Notes under the pieces: generated by a model
Seen by the model: only the letters and a program-made list of their open reading frames with translations
Told to the model about the DNA's origin: nothing
The model's database searches: none
Assembly: GCA_965215035.1 (NCBI GenBank)
Contig: OZ244040.1
Coordinates: 2,666,001-2,730,000, forward strand
Direction: 5' to 3'
DNA: 64,000 nucleotides
Source of the DNA: Azophilus sp965215035
GTDB lineage: Bacteria; Pseudomonadota; Gammaproteobacteria; Pseudomonadales; Azotimanducaceae
Translations under genes and position numbers: made by a program
Shown here: positions 37,082-46,943 of the stretch, piece by piece
Position numbering within the stretch: the first letter of the stretch is position 1
How the letters are laid out: the number at the start of each line of letters is the position of its first letter

Positions 37082-37983
37082 CTACCAGCTTTTGTCCTCG
37101 AGGAAGTCCATGACACGGGGCACCCAGGCATCGAGCGGCAGGTTCATATGGCCGTAACCTTCGATCACGTCCACTTTCCAGCCTGCGGCCTCGAGCCTTT
37201 CCTTGTTCTCGATAATCGGCTTGGCGATCGGTAGCCTGATTTCCATTGAAGGGACACCGATGTCTTCGGACCCTACATAGAGATAAAGCAGTCCGGCCCT
37301 GTCCTTCATGACTTCGACCGCCTCGTCTTCGTCCCAGTTGCTGCCGACGATGTCTGCGTAGAAGTTGGTGTTGGATCGCAGGACCTTCCCCGCTGCCGTC
37401 CCGGCGGGAAGGCTGCTCGATTGCGCACCCGAGGATTCCAGGATCTGCGCGTACGGTGCGCCGCGCACGGGCCATCCGCCGATGGCGAGGCCCGCACACC
37501 GCTTCGTTCGGCTTGCGACCTGTATGCCGAACCCCGCGCCCCAGGAGTATCCCATGGCGACAAACCGGTCTATGCCGGCAGCGTCGGCCACGGCAACGTA
37601 GTCCGTCGCCACGGTTTCCGGCTTCAGGCCCCGGGCAAGGGACCGGTGGACTGGCCGGTGCCGCGCGGGTAATCCACATGGAGCACCTGATACTTCGCCG
37701 TGAGCGTTTCAAGGAGCTGCCTGCCGACCTCGATGCTGCTGCTCGTGCTGCCCAGTTCCCGCATGATGCGATCCCAGCCCTCGGTCCAGGGGTAGCCTAC
37801 CCAAAGGGTCGGCGCATCGGTCGGCCCGAGCAGCCGGTAGTGAATCCGGACCCCGTCGTCGGTCTCGGCGAACCCTTCCTTCGTCGCTTGCATGGGTTCG
37901 CCGTTCACGGTCGAGGCGGGAAGGAGCAGGCCGGCCGCCAGCACGATGGCGAGGCTCTTGAGGGTCAGTCCTGATTGTTTCAT
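37082..37983 (-). CDS. Secreted alpha/beta hydrolase, split by a -1 frameshift
   Basis: The two frames join to one protein of about 300 residues. The first half (37983 to 37624) has a signal peptide (LAIVLAAGLLLPAS) and ends KYQVLHVDYPRGTGQSTG. The second half begins ATDYVAVADAAGID and carries the nucleophile elbow GYSWGAG and C-terminal GYGHMNLPLDAW with the catalytic His. The break is in a GGGG run at 37629-37632; one more G restores the frame. It could be a sequencing indel or a young pseudogene. A degraded paralogue is at 22984-23240. The gene is upstream of the TonB receptor-CocE row in the same direction. Confidence 0.8.
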
Positions 37984-38282
37984 TGTCTGTTGTCCATTGG
38001 CGTGGGCGTTACCGTTGGAGCCTGGGACTATGACTTCGAACTGGCCAGGGTGTCAATTGGTCAGGTTGACCACGCTGGGGGCTTGCGGCATCGTCAGATT
38101 TGGGCTCACCGGCCCTGTTGGGAATGCGGCCGCCTGAGGGGTATCGTATCAGCGCGGAATAGGGGTGCGGGGATCGACTCGCCATCGGGTTTCGGCCTGG
38201 GGACCGAGGCCGAAGGAGACCGCGGGCGCCCCAAGTACCGACAGTCGCCTTGGAGTTTCAACGGCAATAAAAGGAGTAACTC

Positions 38283-38914
38283 ATGTCTGACGATCTAGTT
38301 TTCTACACCAACCCCATGTCTAGGGGACGCATGGTCCGCTGGATGCTCGAGGAAGTGGGCCAGCCTTATAGCGTAGAGGTGGTCGAGTACGGTGAATCGA
38401 TGAAGTCGGACGCCTATCGCGCCGTCAATCCCATGGGCAAGGTGCCTGCCATCCGTCACGGCGACGTGGTGGTGACCGAATGCGCGGCCATCTGCGCCTA
38501 CCTGGCCGATGCCTTTCCCGATGCGGGTCTGGCGCCGCCGCCCGCCGAGCGGGGCCCCTACTACCGGTGGCTGTTCTTCGCCGCCGGCCCGCTGGAAGCG
38601 GCCACCACCAACCGCATGCTCGGCTTCGAAACCAAGGCGGAGCATCAGCGGATGGCGGGCTACGGCACGTTGGAGACGGTGATCGATGCCCTGGAGACCG
38701 CGCTGGCCGGCGGCGGCCATGTGGCGGGAGAGCGTTTTTCGGCAGCGGACGTCTATGTCGGCTCCCATGTCGGCTGGGGCATGGAAATGATGAAGACCAT
38801 CGACAAGCGGCCCACCTTCGTCGACTACTGGGAACGGGTGAGCGCCCGCGAAGCGCGCCGGCGCGCCGAGGCCTGGACGATGCGTTGTTGCTGGAGGATG
38901 CAACCGGCGGGTGA
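38283..38914 (+). CDS. Glutathione S-transferase family protein, C-terminal frameshift
   Basis: About 211 residues. N-terminal thioredoxin-like domain with VFYTNPMSRGRMVRWMLEE and NPMGKVPAIRHGD plus TECAAICAYLAD, the glutathione-binding region; a helical C-domain follows. At 38868-38874 a missing base (GAGGCCTGG) puts the tail out of frame; the correct frame ends DDALLLEDATGG at 38914, while the other runs on meaninglessly to 39500. The rest of the gene has normal codon use. It conjugates or reduces electrophiles with glutathione. SD GGAG lies about 10 bases before the ATG. Confidence 0.85.
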
Positions 38915-39086
38915 AGCCAATGGAATTCGAGATTTCGGAAAGAGCGCAACTGATGGTTGGCGCCGGGTACGGGGATCAGGACGTCAGGAACGTTCTCGGC
39001 GAGAATATTGTTGCCGAACAGAGCGACGAACCCGATTCATAGATACCGATACCACGTCCTCCATGGTCCATGGCCGTTGCAAATCA

Positions 39087-41042
39087 TCACGGTGCCTTGC
39101 TTCTGATAGTTGGCAATTCGATATAGGAGGACGTGTCAGCCCCATGGTGAATCTTTACCGTCGCCGATTGATACCGCACATCACGCGCGTTGTCACCGCC
39201 GGTGTTCAGATTGCGGGCATGGCCGGGGAAGTCGGAACTGGTGACCTCTATTCCGATTCTGTGCCCCGGATTGAACTGATTGGCACCGACGAGCATATCG
39301 AGGTCGATCGGATAGACCTTTCCAGGCGCCATCATCACTTCCTTGTCGTAGCCTTCACGGTAGCGCAGTCGAAGCAAGCCCTTTTGTATGGGAAAGGCTC
39401 GACCGTCGGGAAAGACATCGACAATAGTGACGGTAAGGTCCGTATCGGGAACGTCCGTCGACAGCCATATTCTGGCGCGCATCTTGCCGGTCATTTCTAG
39501 CGGCTCTTGCAACGGCGGTGTCGCGTAAACAAGAACATCGTCTCGCGTTTGAATTTCAGCTCTGTCGTATGCGCCAGCGAATACCGATTTCGTATACTCG
39601 ACAATGACCGGGTCAGCAGGATCGTAGACATAGCTGTCATGCCCTGCGGCTGCAGGCGGCTCCCAGGTCAATACACCATCACCGAGCCGCGTATTGGCCT
39701 CACCGCCGCTCGAGAGATACAGTTTCCGTGGCTCCGTGCCCGGTATCGGCCACTCGTTGGAGGAGCGCCATGCGTTGGCGCCCGGCAGGAAATACTGAAC
39801 CTTCGGTGTTTTCTCGAAACCGTTATCGATCTCTTTGAGCGTGTAGTCCCACCACTTCAGATACGTACCCCAGGCGTCGAAGCGGGCATCTCCAAGTTCG
39901 CGTTCACCATTCATCGTTTGCGAAGTGAGGCTTTCCAGTTGGCAATGGCCAAGCGGGCCAACAATCACGTACTGATTTTCGCGCGCCCATTGCGAGTCTG
40001 CGTTTTTCCGGAAGTGCTCGAATTGCAGGAACGTCTCATTGACGCCGTAATCATGCCAGGAGTTGATGTGAAGTCCGCCACCGGCGACCTTGTCTTCATC
40101 GTCAAGATAATCCCCACCGGTCCAGAACGGCCCCATGGGCGCACCTGCGATCATATTGTCCCAGTCCGACGGCGGCGAACCCATCACATCGTCTATCTCC
40201 ACAGCCGGAAGATGCAGCAGGGTGTGCATGGTCTCCTTTGTAAAGTGCCCTGTCTCGGAATCGAACATCTCGACCATTGACGACACCTTGGGCGCCGGGT
40301 CGAACAAGTCGACTATCTTGAGGTATTCCTCCCTGTCGAGACGCATTGACGGCCGATAGAAGATCTTCGAACCTGACGAGTGTGTCCAGAGCGGCATCGT
40401 CATGTTCTGCACGCCGCCTCGAATGAACCCTCTGGCCATGGTGCCGCCGGCCGTGCCGTGCCCGAAGGCTGCCGATTGGGGCACGAGTCCCTTAAGCGTC
40501 GTATGCCGCGACATCGCGGCCTTCACCACGTTGCCGCCGGGAATGGAGCAGCCGATCATGCCGACGCGGCCGTTAAACCAAGCTTGCTTCTCAAACCAGT
40601 CAAGCGTGTCCTCGGCGTCATTCACATCCCCATATCCGATCGTGTAATCGCCCTCCGACTCGAACTTGCCGCGGCGGTCCTGAACCGCGACAACATAGCC
40701 GTGACTGGCGAAGTAGTAGCCGATGGAACGGGAATTGATCGGTTCGTCAGGGTCCGAATTGCGGTGCGTGGCTTTGTTGTAAGGCGTACGCTCAAGGATG
40801 ACCGGCAGCTTGCCCTCGTGGCCTTCCGGGAAATAGAGGTCCGTCATCAGCCTGACGCCGTCACGCGCTTCAACGAAGTGACTGCGCTCGACCCGTACTT
40901 CGTAAGGGCCTTTCTCGAAGGGAATGCTCTTGGGGGTGCCTTCCGCCGGGGGAGCGCGCTCGCCTTCGTCGGCCTGAACCGACACGTCGATGCAAAGAGC
41001 GATAGCCGCCACAAGGGTCAGAAGTTTTTCATGTCCTGTCAT
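39087..41042 (-). CDS. Secreted CocE/NonD family hydrolase
   Basis: 651 residues with a signal peptide (KLLTLVAAIALCIDVSVQA). Alpha/beta domain with DRRGKFESEG and nucleophile elbow GCSIPGG (Ser166), then the cap, GPLGH (His region) and the C-terminal jelly roll (SVFAGAYDRAEI, RARIWLSTDVPDTDLTV). It ends DTSSYIELPTI. This and 51273-53144 are the two intact, exported members in the window; 31332-33224 is cytoplasmic and 61827-63298 is degenerate. The substrate is unknown. Confidence 0.93.
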   Translation of the reverse strand: MTGHEKLLTLVAAIALCIDVSVQADEGERAPPAEGTPKSIPFEKGPYEVRVERSHFVEARDGVRLMTDLYFPEGHEGKLPVILERTPYNKATHRNSDPDEPINSRSIGYYFASHGYVVAVQDRRGKFESEGDYTIGYGDVNDAEDTLDWFEKQAWFNGRVGMIGCSIPGGNVVKAAMSRHTTLKGLVPQSAAFGHGTAGGTMARGFIRGGVQNMTMPLWTHSSGSKIFYRPSMRLDREEYLKIVDLFDPAPKVSSMVEMFDSETGHFTKETMHTLLHLPAVEIDDVMGSPPSDWDNMIAGAPMGPFWTGGDYLDDEDKVAGGGLHINSWHDYGVNETFLQFEHFRKNADSQWARENQYVIVGPLGHCQLESLTSQTMNGERELGDARFDAWGTYLKWWDYTLKEIDNGFEKTPKVQYFLPGANAWRSSNEWPIPGTEPRKLYLSSGGEANTRLGDGVLTWEPPAAAGHDSYVYDPADPVIVEYTKSVFAGAYDRAEIQTRDDVLVYATPPLQEPLEMTGKMRARIWLSTDVPDTDLTVTIVDVFPDGRAFPIQKGLLRLRYREGYDKEVMMAPGKVYPIDLDMLVGANQFNPGHRIGIEVTSSDFPGHARNLNTGGDNARDVRYQSATVKIHHGADTSSYIELPTIRSKAP

Positions 41043-41275
41043 TGATTCTCCAGCGGTTCATCGTCGACAACCTAATGTACGACCAGGGGCTTACAGTCTT
41101 TGAGTACATTTTCGATCTTGGAGGCTTGGAGTGCTTTCGTTTCATGATTGCGGGCTTCCAGGAATACAAGAGCATGGATCAAATCCTGGCGGAGTACAGG
41201 GGCAAAGATGGCCTGCCGACCAGCCTAGCCGAACTCGATCGGTTGTGGTGGGAAGAAATCAAGACCCTGCAATAG
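41042..41275 (+). pseudogene. C-terminal fragment, peptidase-MA-like pattern
   Basis: A 77-codon frame from a poor start (TTG) shares its 5' end with the CocE start on the other strand. MYDQGLTVFEYIFDLGG and SLAELDRLWWEEIKTLQ recall the C-terminal helices of peptidase-MA-like gluzincins, but no zinc motif is present. More likely a 3' remnant than a real small gene; a novel small protein cannot be excluded. Confidence 0.35.
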
Positions 41276-41279
41276 TTTA

Positions 41280-41376
41280 CCTCGGCTGAGATGCGCATGG
41301 CGACCGTCGAGTTGCCGGCGATGATGTTGGCGATCTCGAGCGTCTTGTCCATCAGTTCGGCCAGCGGAGTGCCCGA
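41280..41376 (-). pseudogene. Internal fragment of an enoyl-CoA hydratase
   Basis: A minus-strand frame reads TPLAELMDKTLEIANIIAG and AMRISAE, a run typical of the helix near the end of crotonase-family proteins. Both ends are cut: the 3' side borders the GGT fragment and the 5' side the previous remnant. No start or stop of its own. Confidence 0.5.
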
Positions 41377-41378
41377 GC

Positions 41379-41960
41379 CTACTGGGCGGCCACGATGCCG
41401 TTGAACGGTTTGGGGATGCCGCCGCTCAACGTGCCGGAATCGGGGTCGATGGCGACGCCGATGACGTAGCTCGACTGGCCGTAGTGCTCGGCCTCGTCGA
41501 GCACCGCGACCGGCACGCCCAGGTCGCGCACCGCATCGAGCAGGGTCGGGTCGAAATCGCCGCGGCCCACCTGCTGGGTGACCCTGCCGTCGATCAGTTC
41601 CGGCCGCCAGAACTCGGCGGTGTTGATTGCCTGGGCAGGGTCCATGCCCACGACCAGTGCATTGAACAGGAACTGGAGGGTGGCGCCGGGCAGCCAGCTA
41701 CCGGCGGTATTGCTGGCCAGCACCGGCCGGCCGGCGCGGTCGAGAACGAGGATCGGCTGCCCGGTTTCCGGCACCCGGTTGCCCGGACCCACCTCGGCGA
41801 TCAGCTTCTGCTGGAAGGAGCCGGAGTCGGGGATGGAGATGCCGTCCACGAACAGGCCGTAGCCCCAGGCCAGGGTATTGATGGTGTGCAGCAGCACCGC
41901 GACGTTGCCCGCATCGTCGACGACGATGACGGTGTCGGAGCGTTGCGCCATAGGCGTCAT
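41379..41960 (-). pseudogene. ggt: 3' fragment of a gamma-glutamyltransferase
   Basis: 193 residues matching the small subunit of GGT: SDTVIVVDDAGN, NTLAWGYGLFVDGIS, then the SGSFQQKL and PNTAGSWLPG-like blocks. The large subunit and the catalytic Thr that generates the small subunit are missing; the frame starts with an artificial ATG at 41960. A remnant without function. Confidence 0.75.
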
Positions 41961-42281
41961 AGGTCACAATTTGGGGAGGTTCCAAAACTATAGCTACAGC
42001 CTCTGTCCGCCTTGCTTGTAACCTTTCCGTGCTAGTTTTGCGTGTTGTAATTGACCATATTTTGTTATTCTCGTGTGCTTGTCGAACGCATTGGATCTTG
42101 TCTGCGATGTCTTGTCCCTTCTGTTTCCAGACCTACGGTTTGGGGTTCAGGTTGCGCTCTTCAAGATGGCCGGTGATGGCCTCGATCAACTCAGCGACGC
42201 TGGTGAAGTTGCCGCGTACTCCGACAGAATGCCAACCGCCCAAATACCCGCCGAAATCACCTCTCAGACCCGGAGGCCACC
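41961..42281. other. Intergenic region containing an IS630 remnant
   Basis: Holds the fragment 42094-42217 described separately, plus a short A/T-rich patch around 42040-42075. The region immediately upstream of the cupin start has a GGAGG (42271-42276). Confidence 0.4.
42094..42217 (-). mobile_element. Remnant of an IS630-family transposase C-terminus
   Basis: On the minus strand the frame reads RGNFTSVAELIEAI and LEERNLNPKP, then a stop where an aromatic residue is expected, then VWKQKGQDIADKI. This is the C-terminal pattern of IS630/Tc1-like transposases. No inverted repeats remain visible. Confidence 0.6.
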
Positions 42282-42761
42282 ATGACCAAAAGCACCCAAA
42301 GCACTGGCCAGAAGACCGATGCTGAGGCGCGCGCCGAACTGAGCCGCAAGGGCCACATGGCGTTCTGCTGGGACGACCTCGACGAAGTGACCCTGCCCAG
42401 CGGCATCCAGACCCGCATGTATCGGGTGGGGATGCCGGACGAACCCGGCTCGCCGACGGTCTTCAAGGCCTACTACCCGCCGCATTGCACGGTCGAGGCC
42501 CACACCCACGACTGCGACTACACGGAAATCATCCTGGAAGGCTCCCAGCGGGTCGGCGCGACCTGGCACCACGCCGGCGACATCCGCATCGGCCTCGCCA
42601 ACCGGGGCTACGGCCCCCTGGTTGCCGGCCCGGAAGGCGCCACCGTGCTGTTCCTGTTCGCCGATGGCCGCTGGCCCGCCACCACCATTGGCAACAACGA
42701 TGGCAGCACCCTGGGCAGCGAAGTGATCACCGCCCACTTCGAACAGAAAAACGCCGGTTGA
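42282..42761 (+). CDS. Cupin-domain protein
   Basis: 159 residues from the ATG at 42282 with CGGAGGCCACC in front. A single cupin fold: the first motif is VEAHTHDCDYTEIILEG (metal His pair and Glu), the second shows GYGPLVAGPEGATVLFLFADG. It is likely a metal-binding sensor or small-molecule dioxygenase/isomerase. Cytoplasmic; no clear operon partner. Confidence 0.85.
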   Translation: MTKSTQSTGQKTDAEARAELSRKGHMAFCWDDLDEVTLPSGIQTRMYRVGMPDEPGSPTVFKAYYPPHCTVEAHTHDCDYTEIILEGSQRVGATWHHAGDIRIGLANRGYGPLVAGPEGATVLFLFADGRWPATTIGNNDGSTLGSEVITAHFEQKNAG

Positions 42762-42934
42762 CGATCGATTCAGCGGGCCAGTTTCCTACAAGGATTGGAG
42801 AGTAAGCTAGTGTTCCTTCCTCGTTTGATTACCGATCGATGGAAGGTTCGTGGCACACACCGCGAAATGGTCGGCAAGACAATTTCGGAACGCATCACAA
42901 TTGCCACCGGTTGTTTCTCCGAGGAGGAAAGTCA

Positions 42935-44317
42935 ATGAAGATGCTCAATTTGGTAGCCTGCTTGCTTGCAAGCGCCACCTTGCTTTGCCCCCAACTGATT
43001 TCGGCGGAGGGCCCCGACGGAACGCATCTCGTCGTGGAAGAAGAACGGGGTCTCAGCCTGCCGGACATGATACCGTCGGTTGTATTGGACGATGTCAATG
43101 TGCGTGCCGCTTTGGACGGGCCAGATCCGTCAGCCTTGCAGCAAGCACTGGAGGATGCGATTCGTGCGCTGCCGCCGGAGAGCCGAATGCACTTGGGGCC
43201 AGTGCTGGTTTTCCCCAACGAAGCGGAACGCATGAACCCGAAGTCATATGAGCGCATGGCTGAAGCGCTCAAAGCGAATCCGCCCGCGACTTGGCAGTCG
43301 ATGGGAGTCGAATTTGATTCCCGCTTTATCACGCCGGAAATTCTTCGAGCGGGAGCGGCCACTGATCCACAAGAACGCGCTCGGCTGTTTCAAGAGGCCA
43401 TTTCATCTCTCCCACAAGAATTGCAGGAACAATTGGCCAATGGCTACCATATGTTGGACGGTCATATGTTGGACGGTGATCTGGATGTTCCATCAAAGGA
43501 AACTCAGGTGTCCCCAAGGATTCCGCGTATGTCCATAGACGAAGCTATAGCGTCCCTACCCGATGAAATGAGAGAGAGCCTACGGGGCTACGAGGACGTG
43601 TTGGCCGAAGAGAAAAAACTGTTCCGCGCACTGAGATATATGCCGAAAGAATCTGTAGATGCCGCGTTCAAGGTGCACAGGCTACGTTTTCCACATCCTG
43701 TAACAGAGCAAGTCAAGGCACAGATAGAACGCCGGGTAGCTGCTGCGAAGGAGCGTGGGTACTCTATTGACGAGGACTCTGCATCCCCACCGAAAGAAGT
43801 ACTAGCGCGAATTCGGCAGCAGCGTCTGATTCGTGGTACTGCGCCCAGCTCGCCACGCACCCGGCAGGATCCGCTGGCACCCTTTGCCGCGTTCCAAGAG
43901 TTGGCGGAATACGAGCAAGCTGGCGGACATCTAGCGCCGAGCATGCCCGCCTACGGGGTACCCGCACAAACCGAAGCCTATATCGGCCCTTGGGGAATGG
44001 AAGGAGTGGCCATGGTTTTTGCCGATTCAGATTTCGGTGCCCCGATACTGATTACCGAAGACGCGGTGGACACTGTGACCTACTTCAACCCAAATCTCAC
44101 AATTTTTGGCAGGGACGCATCAGTGGGCCTGACCAAGTACCGAGACAACGAGTGGGCCACATCGGTAAGCGCTTTTGACGGCCGGCGTGCCTCCCTAGTC
44201 CGAATTGCAGCCAAGCTCAACGGACAACAACGAGATGATTTCATAAGCTTCGCTAAGGATGTCATTACCGACACGCTACCGGCCTTGCGGGCAGACTTCT
44301 TCGCGGCCAAGGACTAA
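42935..44317 (+). CDS. Exported protein of unknown function
   Basis: 460 residues from the ATG at 42935, preceded by a strong GAGGAGGAAAG; the longer ORF to 42839 is not needed. Signal peptide MKMLNLVACLLASATLLCP ending near SAEG. The mature part is helical and polar with no domain I know. One place, HMLDGHMLDG, is a tiny tandem repeat copied at DNA level (10-14 bp units at 43449-43480). The C-terminal 120 residues look compact (YIGPWGMEGVAMVFAD, TVTYFNPNLTIFG). Codon use is slightly more AT-rich than the neighbours, so it may be transferred DNA. Confidence 0.7.
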   Translation: MKMLNLVACLLASATLLCPQLISAEGPDGTHLVVEEERGLSLPDMIPSVVLDDVNVRAALDGPDPSALQQALEDAIRALPPESRMHLGPVLVFPNEAERMNPKSYERMAEALKANPPATWQSMGVEFDSRFITPEILRAGAATDPQERARLFQEAISSLPQELQEQLANGYHMLDGHMLDGDLDVPSKETQVSPRIPRMSIDEAIASLPDEMRESLRGYEDVLAEEKKLFRALRYMPKESVDAAFKVHRLRFPHPVTEQVKAQIERRVAAAKERGYSIDEDSASPPKEVLARIRQQRLIRGTAPSSPRTRQDPLAPFAAFQELAEYEQAGGHLAPSMPAYGVPAQTEAYIGPWGMEGVAMVFADSDFGAPILITEDAVDTVTYFNPNLTIFGRDASVGLTKYRDNEWATSVSAFDGRRASLVRIAAKLNGQQRDDFISFAKDVITDTLPALRADFFAAKD

Positions 44318-44474
44318 AGTCGTTCCGATGTCGAGATCGTTGCAAATTGTACCGCCCGGAAAGGGCCAGCAGGAGAAGTGCCGCGCCCACCCGTCTCAAC
44401 AACAATTGCGTCATGGCGATTCTCCTGAAGCCGGCGGTTCCCAATTCATCAGCAAAGGCACTGCGCCGCCGGTC

Positions 44475-44966
44475 TCAGCGGACGAAGCGCGGGTCACGCC
44501 AGCGTACGCAATCGCTGGTGATCTGGTCGATGGCGGTGAGCCCCATGAGCGTCATGTTGCGCTTGAGTTCACTGGTGAGGATCTCGAGCACGCGGCGCAC
44601 ACCCGCTTCGCCGCCGGCGCCAAGGCCGTATAGGTATGCCTTGCCGATCAGCACGCCCTTAGCGCCCAGCGCCAGTGCCTTGATGATGTCCGTGCTGCGC
44701 CGGAAGCCGCTGTCGGCCAGCACTTCAAGGCGGTCGCCCACTGCATCGACGATTTCCGGCAGCACTTCCAACGTCACCGGGGCGTGGTCGAGCTGCCGGC
44801 CGCCGTGGTTGGACACGACGATGCCGGTGGCGCAGTCCACGGTGAGGAACATGGCGCCGTAGCCTGCCTCCCGGCAGCGCTGCACGTACTCGCCGGTGAT
44901 GGAGCGATCCTTGAACACATAAACTTGAAAGAAGCCGCCGCCGTTCTCGGCCAACGCCACTCGCAG
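44475..44966 (-). pseudogene. FMN-dependent alpha-hydroxy acid dehydrogenase, internally deleted and 5' truncated
   Basis: Fragments of an LldD-type enzyme: FFQVYVFKDRSITGEYVQRC and GYGAMFLTVD, then directly GIVVSNHGGRQLDHAP, with about 100 residues normally lying between removed. The C-terminus is complete (GAKGVLIGKAYLYGLGAGGEAGVRRV). The 5' side is fused to the thiolase fragment at about 44967. Not functional. Confidence 0.8.
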
Positions 44967-45378
44967 TGTCCTCCATATCGACGCCGCCGCTGAACACCGC
45001 AAAGGTCTTGCGCTTGTCCTCCGAGTGCAGTTTCTCGACCCCGCAGGCCAGCACCACGTCGTAAGCGCCCAAAGTCACCAGCGAGCAGGCTTGCTGGAAC
45101 GCGGAGGCGGACGAGGCGCAGGCATTCTCCACGTTGATGACGGGGATGCGGCCGATGCCGAGTTCGCGCAAGGCAATCTGGCCGGGGACGCAGGTCTGGC
45201 CCGAAATCACGCCAGCGCCGACGTTTCCGACCCAAGCGGCCTGCAGGTCGCGGCGTTCCAGGTCGCAGTCGCCAAGGGCGCCCAGCACCGCCTCGCCGAG
45301 CAACGACTTGATGCCGCGGTGGCGATGCTTGCCGAATGGGGTCATGGACACGCCGGCAATGTAGGCGTTCTGCCGCAC
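44967..45378 (-). pseudogene. N-terminal fragment of a thiolase
   Basis: 137 residues of a SCP-x/acetyl-CoA acetyltransferase-like thiolase starting AYIAGVSMTPFGKHRHR. The nucleophile loop is ENACASSASAFQQA. The frame is cut after FAVFSGGVDMEDT and joined to the lactate-dehydrogenase fragment. No C-terminal domain. Confidence 0.8.
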
Positions 45379-45380
45379 CT

Positions 45381-46934
45381 TTAGTTCACCGCCCGGTCCT
45401 TGCCCGCCCAGTAGGGCTTGCGCAGTTCGGTCTTCAATATCTTGCCGACCGGGCTTTTCGGCAGTTCATCGACGAAGTCGATGGATTTGGGTGCCTTCAC
45501 CGGCCCCAGCCGCTCCCTGACGAGGCCGATCAGTTCCTCTGCCGTGCAGTGCGAACCCGGCCGCAACAGCACTATCCCCTTGACGGCCTCACCCCACTTC
45601 CCATCCGGCACGCCGATCACGGCGCACTCCTGCACGGCGGGATTTGCGGCGATGACTTGCTCCACCTCGTTCGGGTAAACATTGAAGCCGCCGGAAATGA
45701 TCATGTCCTTGCGGCGGTCGACAATGCGGATGTAGCCGTCCGGGGCCATGGTGCCGATGTCGCCGGTCCACAGCCAGCCGTCGCGGAACGATTCGGCGGT
45801 GGCGTCGGGATCGTCGAGGTAGCCCTGCGTCACCAGGCCGCCGCGCACGCAGATCTCCCCCGGCTCGCCGCGCGGTGCCTCCTCGCCGTCCGTTCCCACA
45901 ATCTTTACCCGATTGTGGATTCCGGGCCGGCCGATGCCGCGCAGCCGTTCCTCGTCGATGTTGCCCTGTGCATCGATGTAGTCCCATGGCGCCTTGAGGG
46001 TGATGGCGGCGGGCGCCTCGGTCAGCCCGTAGGCTTCGGTCATCACGGGTCCGAACACGGTGATGGCCTCCTTCAGTTTTTCAACGGATGTGGGCGCCGC
46101 GCCGACGATGAAGTGCTCAAGCGACGAATAGTCGTATTCCCGCACCCTTAGATTCGCCAGCATCATGTACAGCAGGGTTGGCGGCAGGAAGAGGTGCGTG
46201 ACGCGGTGGCGTTCGATGTCGCGCATGATCGCCTCGGGCTCGGCACCATCCACCAGCACGTTTCGGCCGCCGCGTGGAAAGTGCAGCCAAGCCATGATTC
46301 CCGCCGCGTGGGTCATTGGCGCTACCACCAGATGCACGCTGTTTTCCCGGTAGCTGAAGTGCGCGTGATAGTTGGCGACGAACGTCTCGATGGCTTCGTG
46401 GTTCATCAGCACGCCCTTGGATCGGCCGGTGGTGCCGCCCGTGCCGAAGATGGCAGCCAGCTCGCCTGCCGCCTGCCTGCCGCACGGGTGCCGGTCGCCA
46501 TGCCCGGCGCAGAACGCTTCGAGGTCCATGCCGACCGTGCCGCCGCCGTCGATGCAGACGAATTCCCGGATCGTCGGAACGGCTTCGCGCAGCTCCTGCA
46601 CCTCCCGATTGAAGCGGGCGGAGTACAGGAGCAGCGACATGTCGAATCGGCCCGCCATATCGATGTTGGTTGCCACGCTGTTTCGCGGGTTGATCGGCAG
46701 CCAGACGCCCTCCGCCCGCATGAGCCCGAGCAGTGCGAGGAAGGCGATGCTGGAGTTGGGCGAGTACACGCCGATGCGCGTGCCCTTCCTGAACCCGTGC
46801 CCGGCGATGGCGGCGGCGATGCGGTGCACCTGGCGGTTGGCTTGCGCATAGCTGTAGCGGTCATTCGCGTCTTCGAACGCCATATTGTCCGGGTAGTAGC
46901 GAACGCCCTGCTCGAAGAAATCGATGACTCGCAT
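45381..46934 (-). CDS. AMP-dependent acyl-CoA synthetase
   Basis: 517 residues, complete. FGTGGTTGRSKGVLMNHE is the P-loop motif, MTEAYGLTEAPAA the A5 motif, SFRDGWLWTGDIG the hinge and SPVGKILKTELRK the C-terminal Lys motif. Typical of fatty-acid/aromatic-acid CoA ligases. Its start lies 10 bp downstream of the end of the saccharopine-dehydrogenase-like gene in the same direction, so they may be cotranscribed. Confidence 0.93.
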   Translation of the reverse strand: MRVIDFFEQGVRYYPDNMAFEDANDRYSYAQANRQVHRIAAAIAGHGFRKGTRIGVYSPNSSIAFLALLGLMRAEGVWLPINPRNSVATNIDMAGRFDMSLLLYSARFNREVQELREAVPTIREFVCIDGGGTVGMDLEAFCAGHGDRHPCGRQAAGELAAIFGTGGTTGRSKGVLMNHEAIETFVANYHAHFSYRENSVHLVVAPMTHAAGIMAWLHFPRGGRNVLVDGAEPEAIMRDIERHRVTHLFLPPTLLYMMLANLRVREYDYSSLEHFIVGAAPTSVEKLKEAITVFGPVMTEAYGLTEAPAAITLKAPWDYIDAQGNIDEERLRGIGRPGIHNRVKIVGTDGEEAPRGEPGEICVRGGLVTQGYLDDPDATAESFRDGWLWTGDIGTMAPDGYIRIVDRRKDMIISGGFNVYPNEVEQVIAANPAVQECAVIGVPDGKWGEAVKGIVLLRPGSHCTAEELIGLVRERLGPVKAPKSIDFVDELPKSPVGKILKTELRKPYWAGKDRAVN

Positions 46935-46943
46935 GGACTGGAC

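Noticed and set aside
38915..39500. Extension of the GST frame to 39500
   Set aside because: The GST tail is restored in the other frame with stop at 38914; the extension overlaps the CocE gene end and is meaningless.
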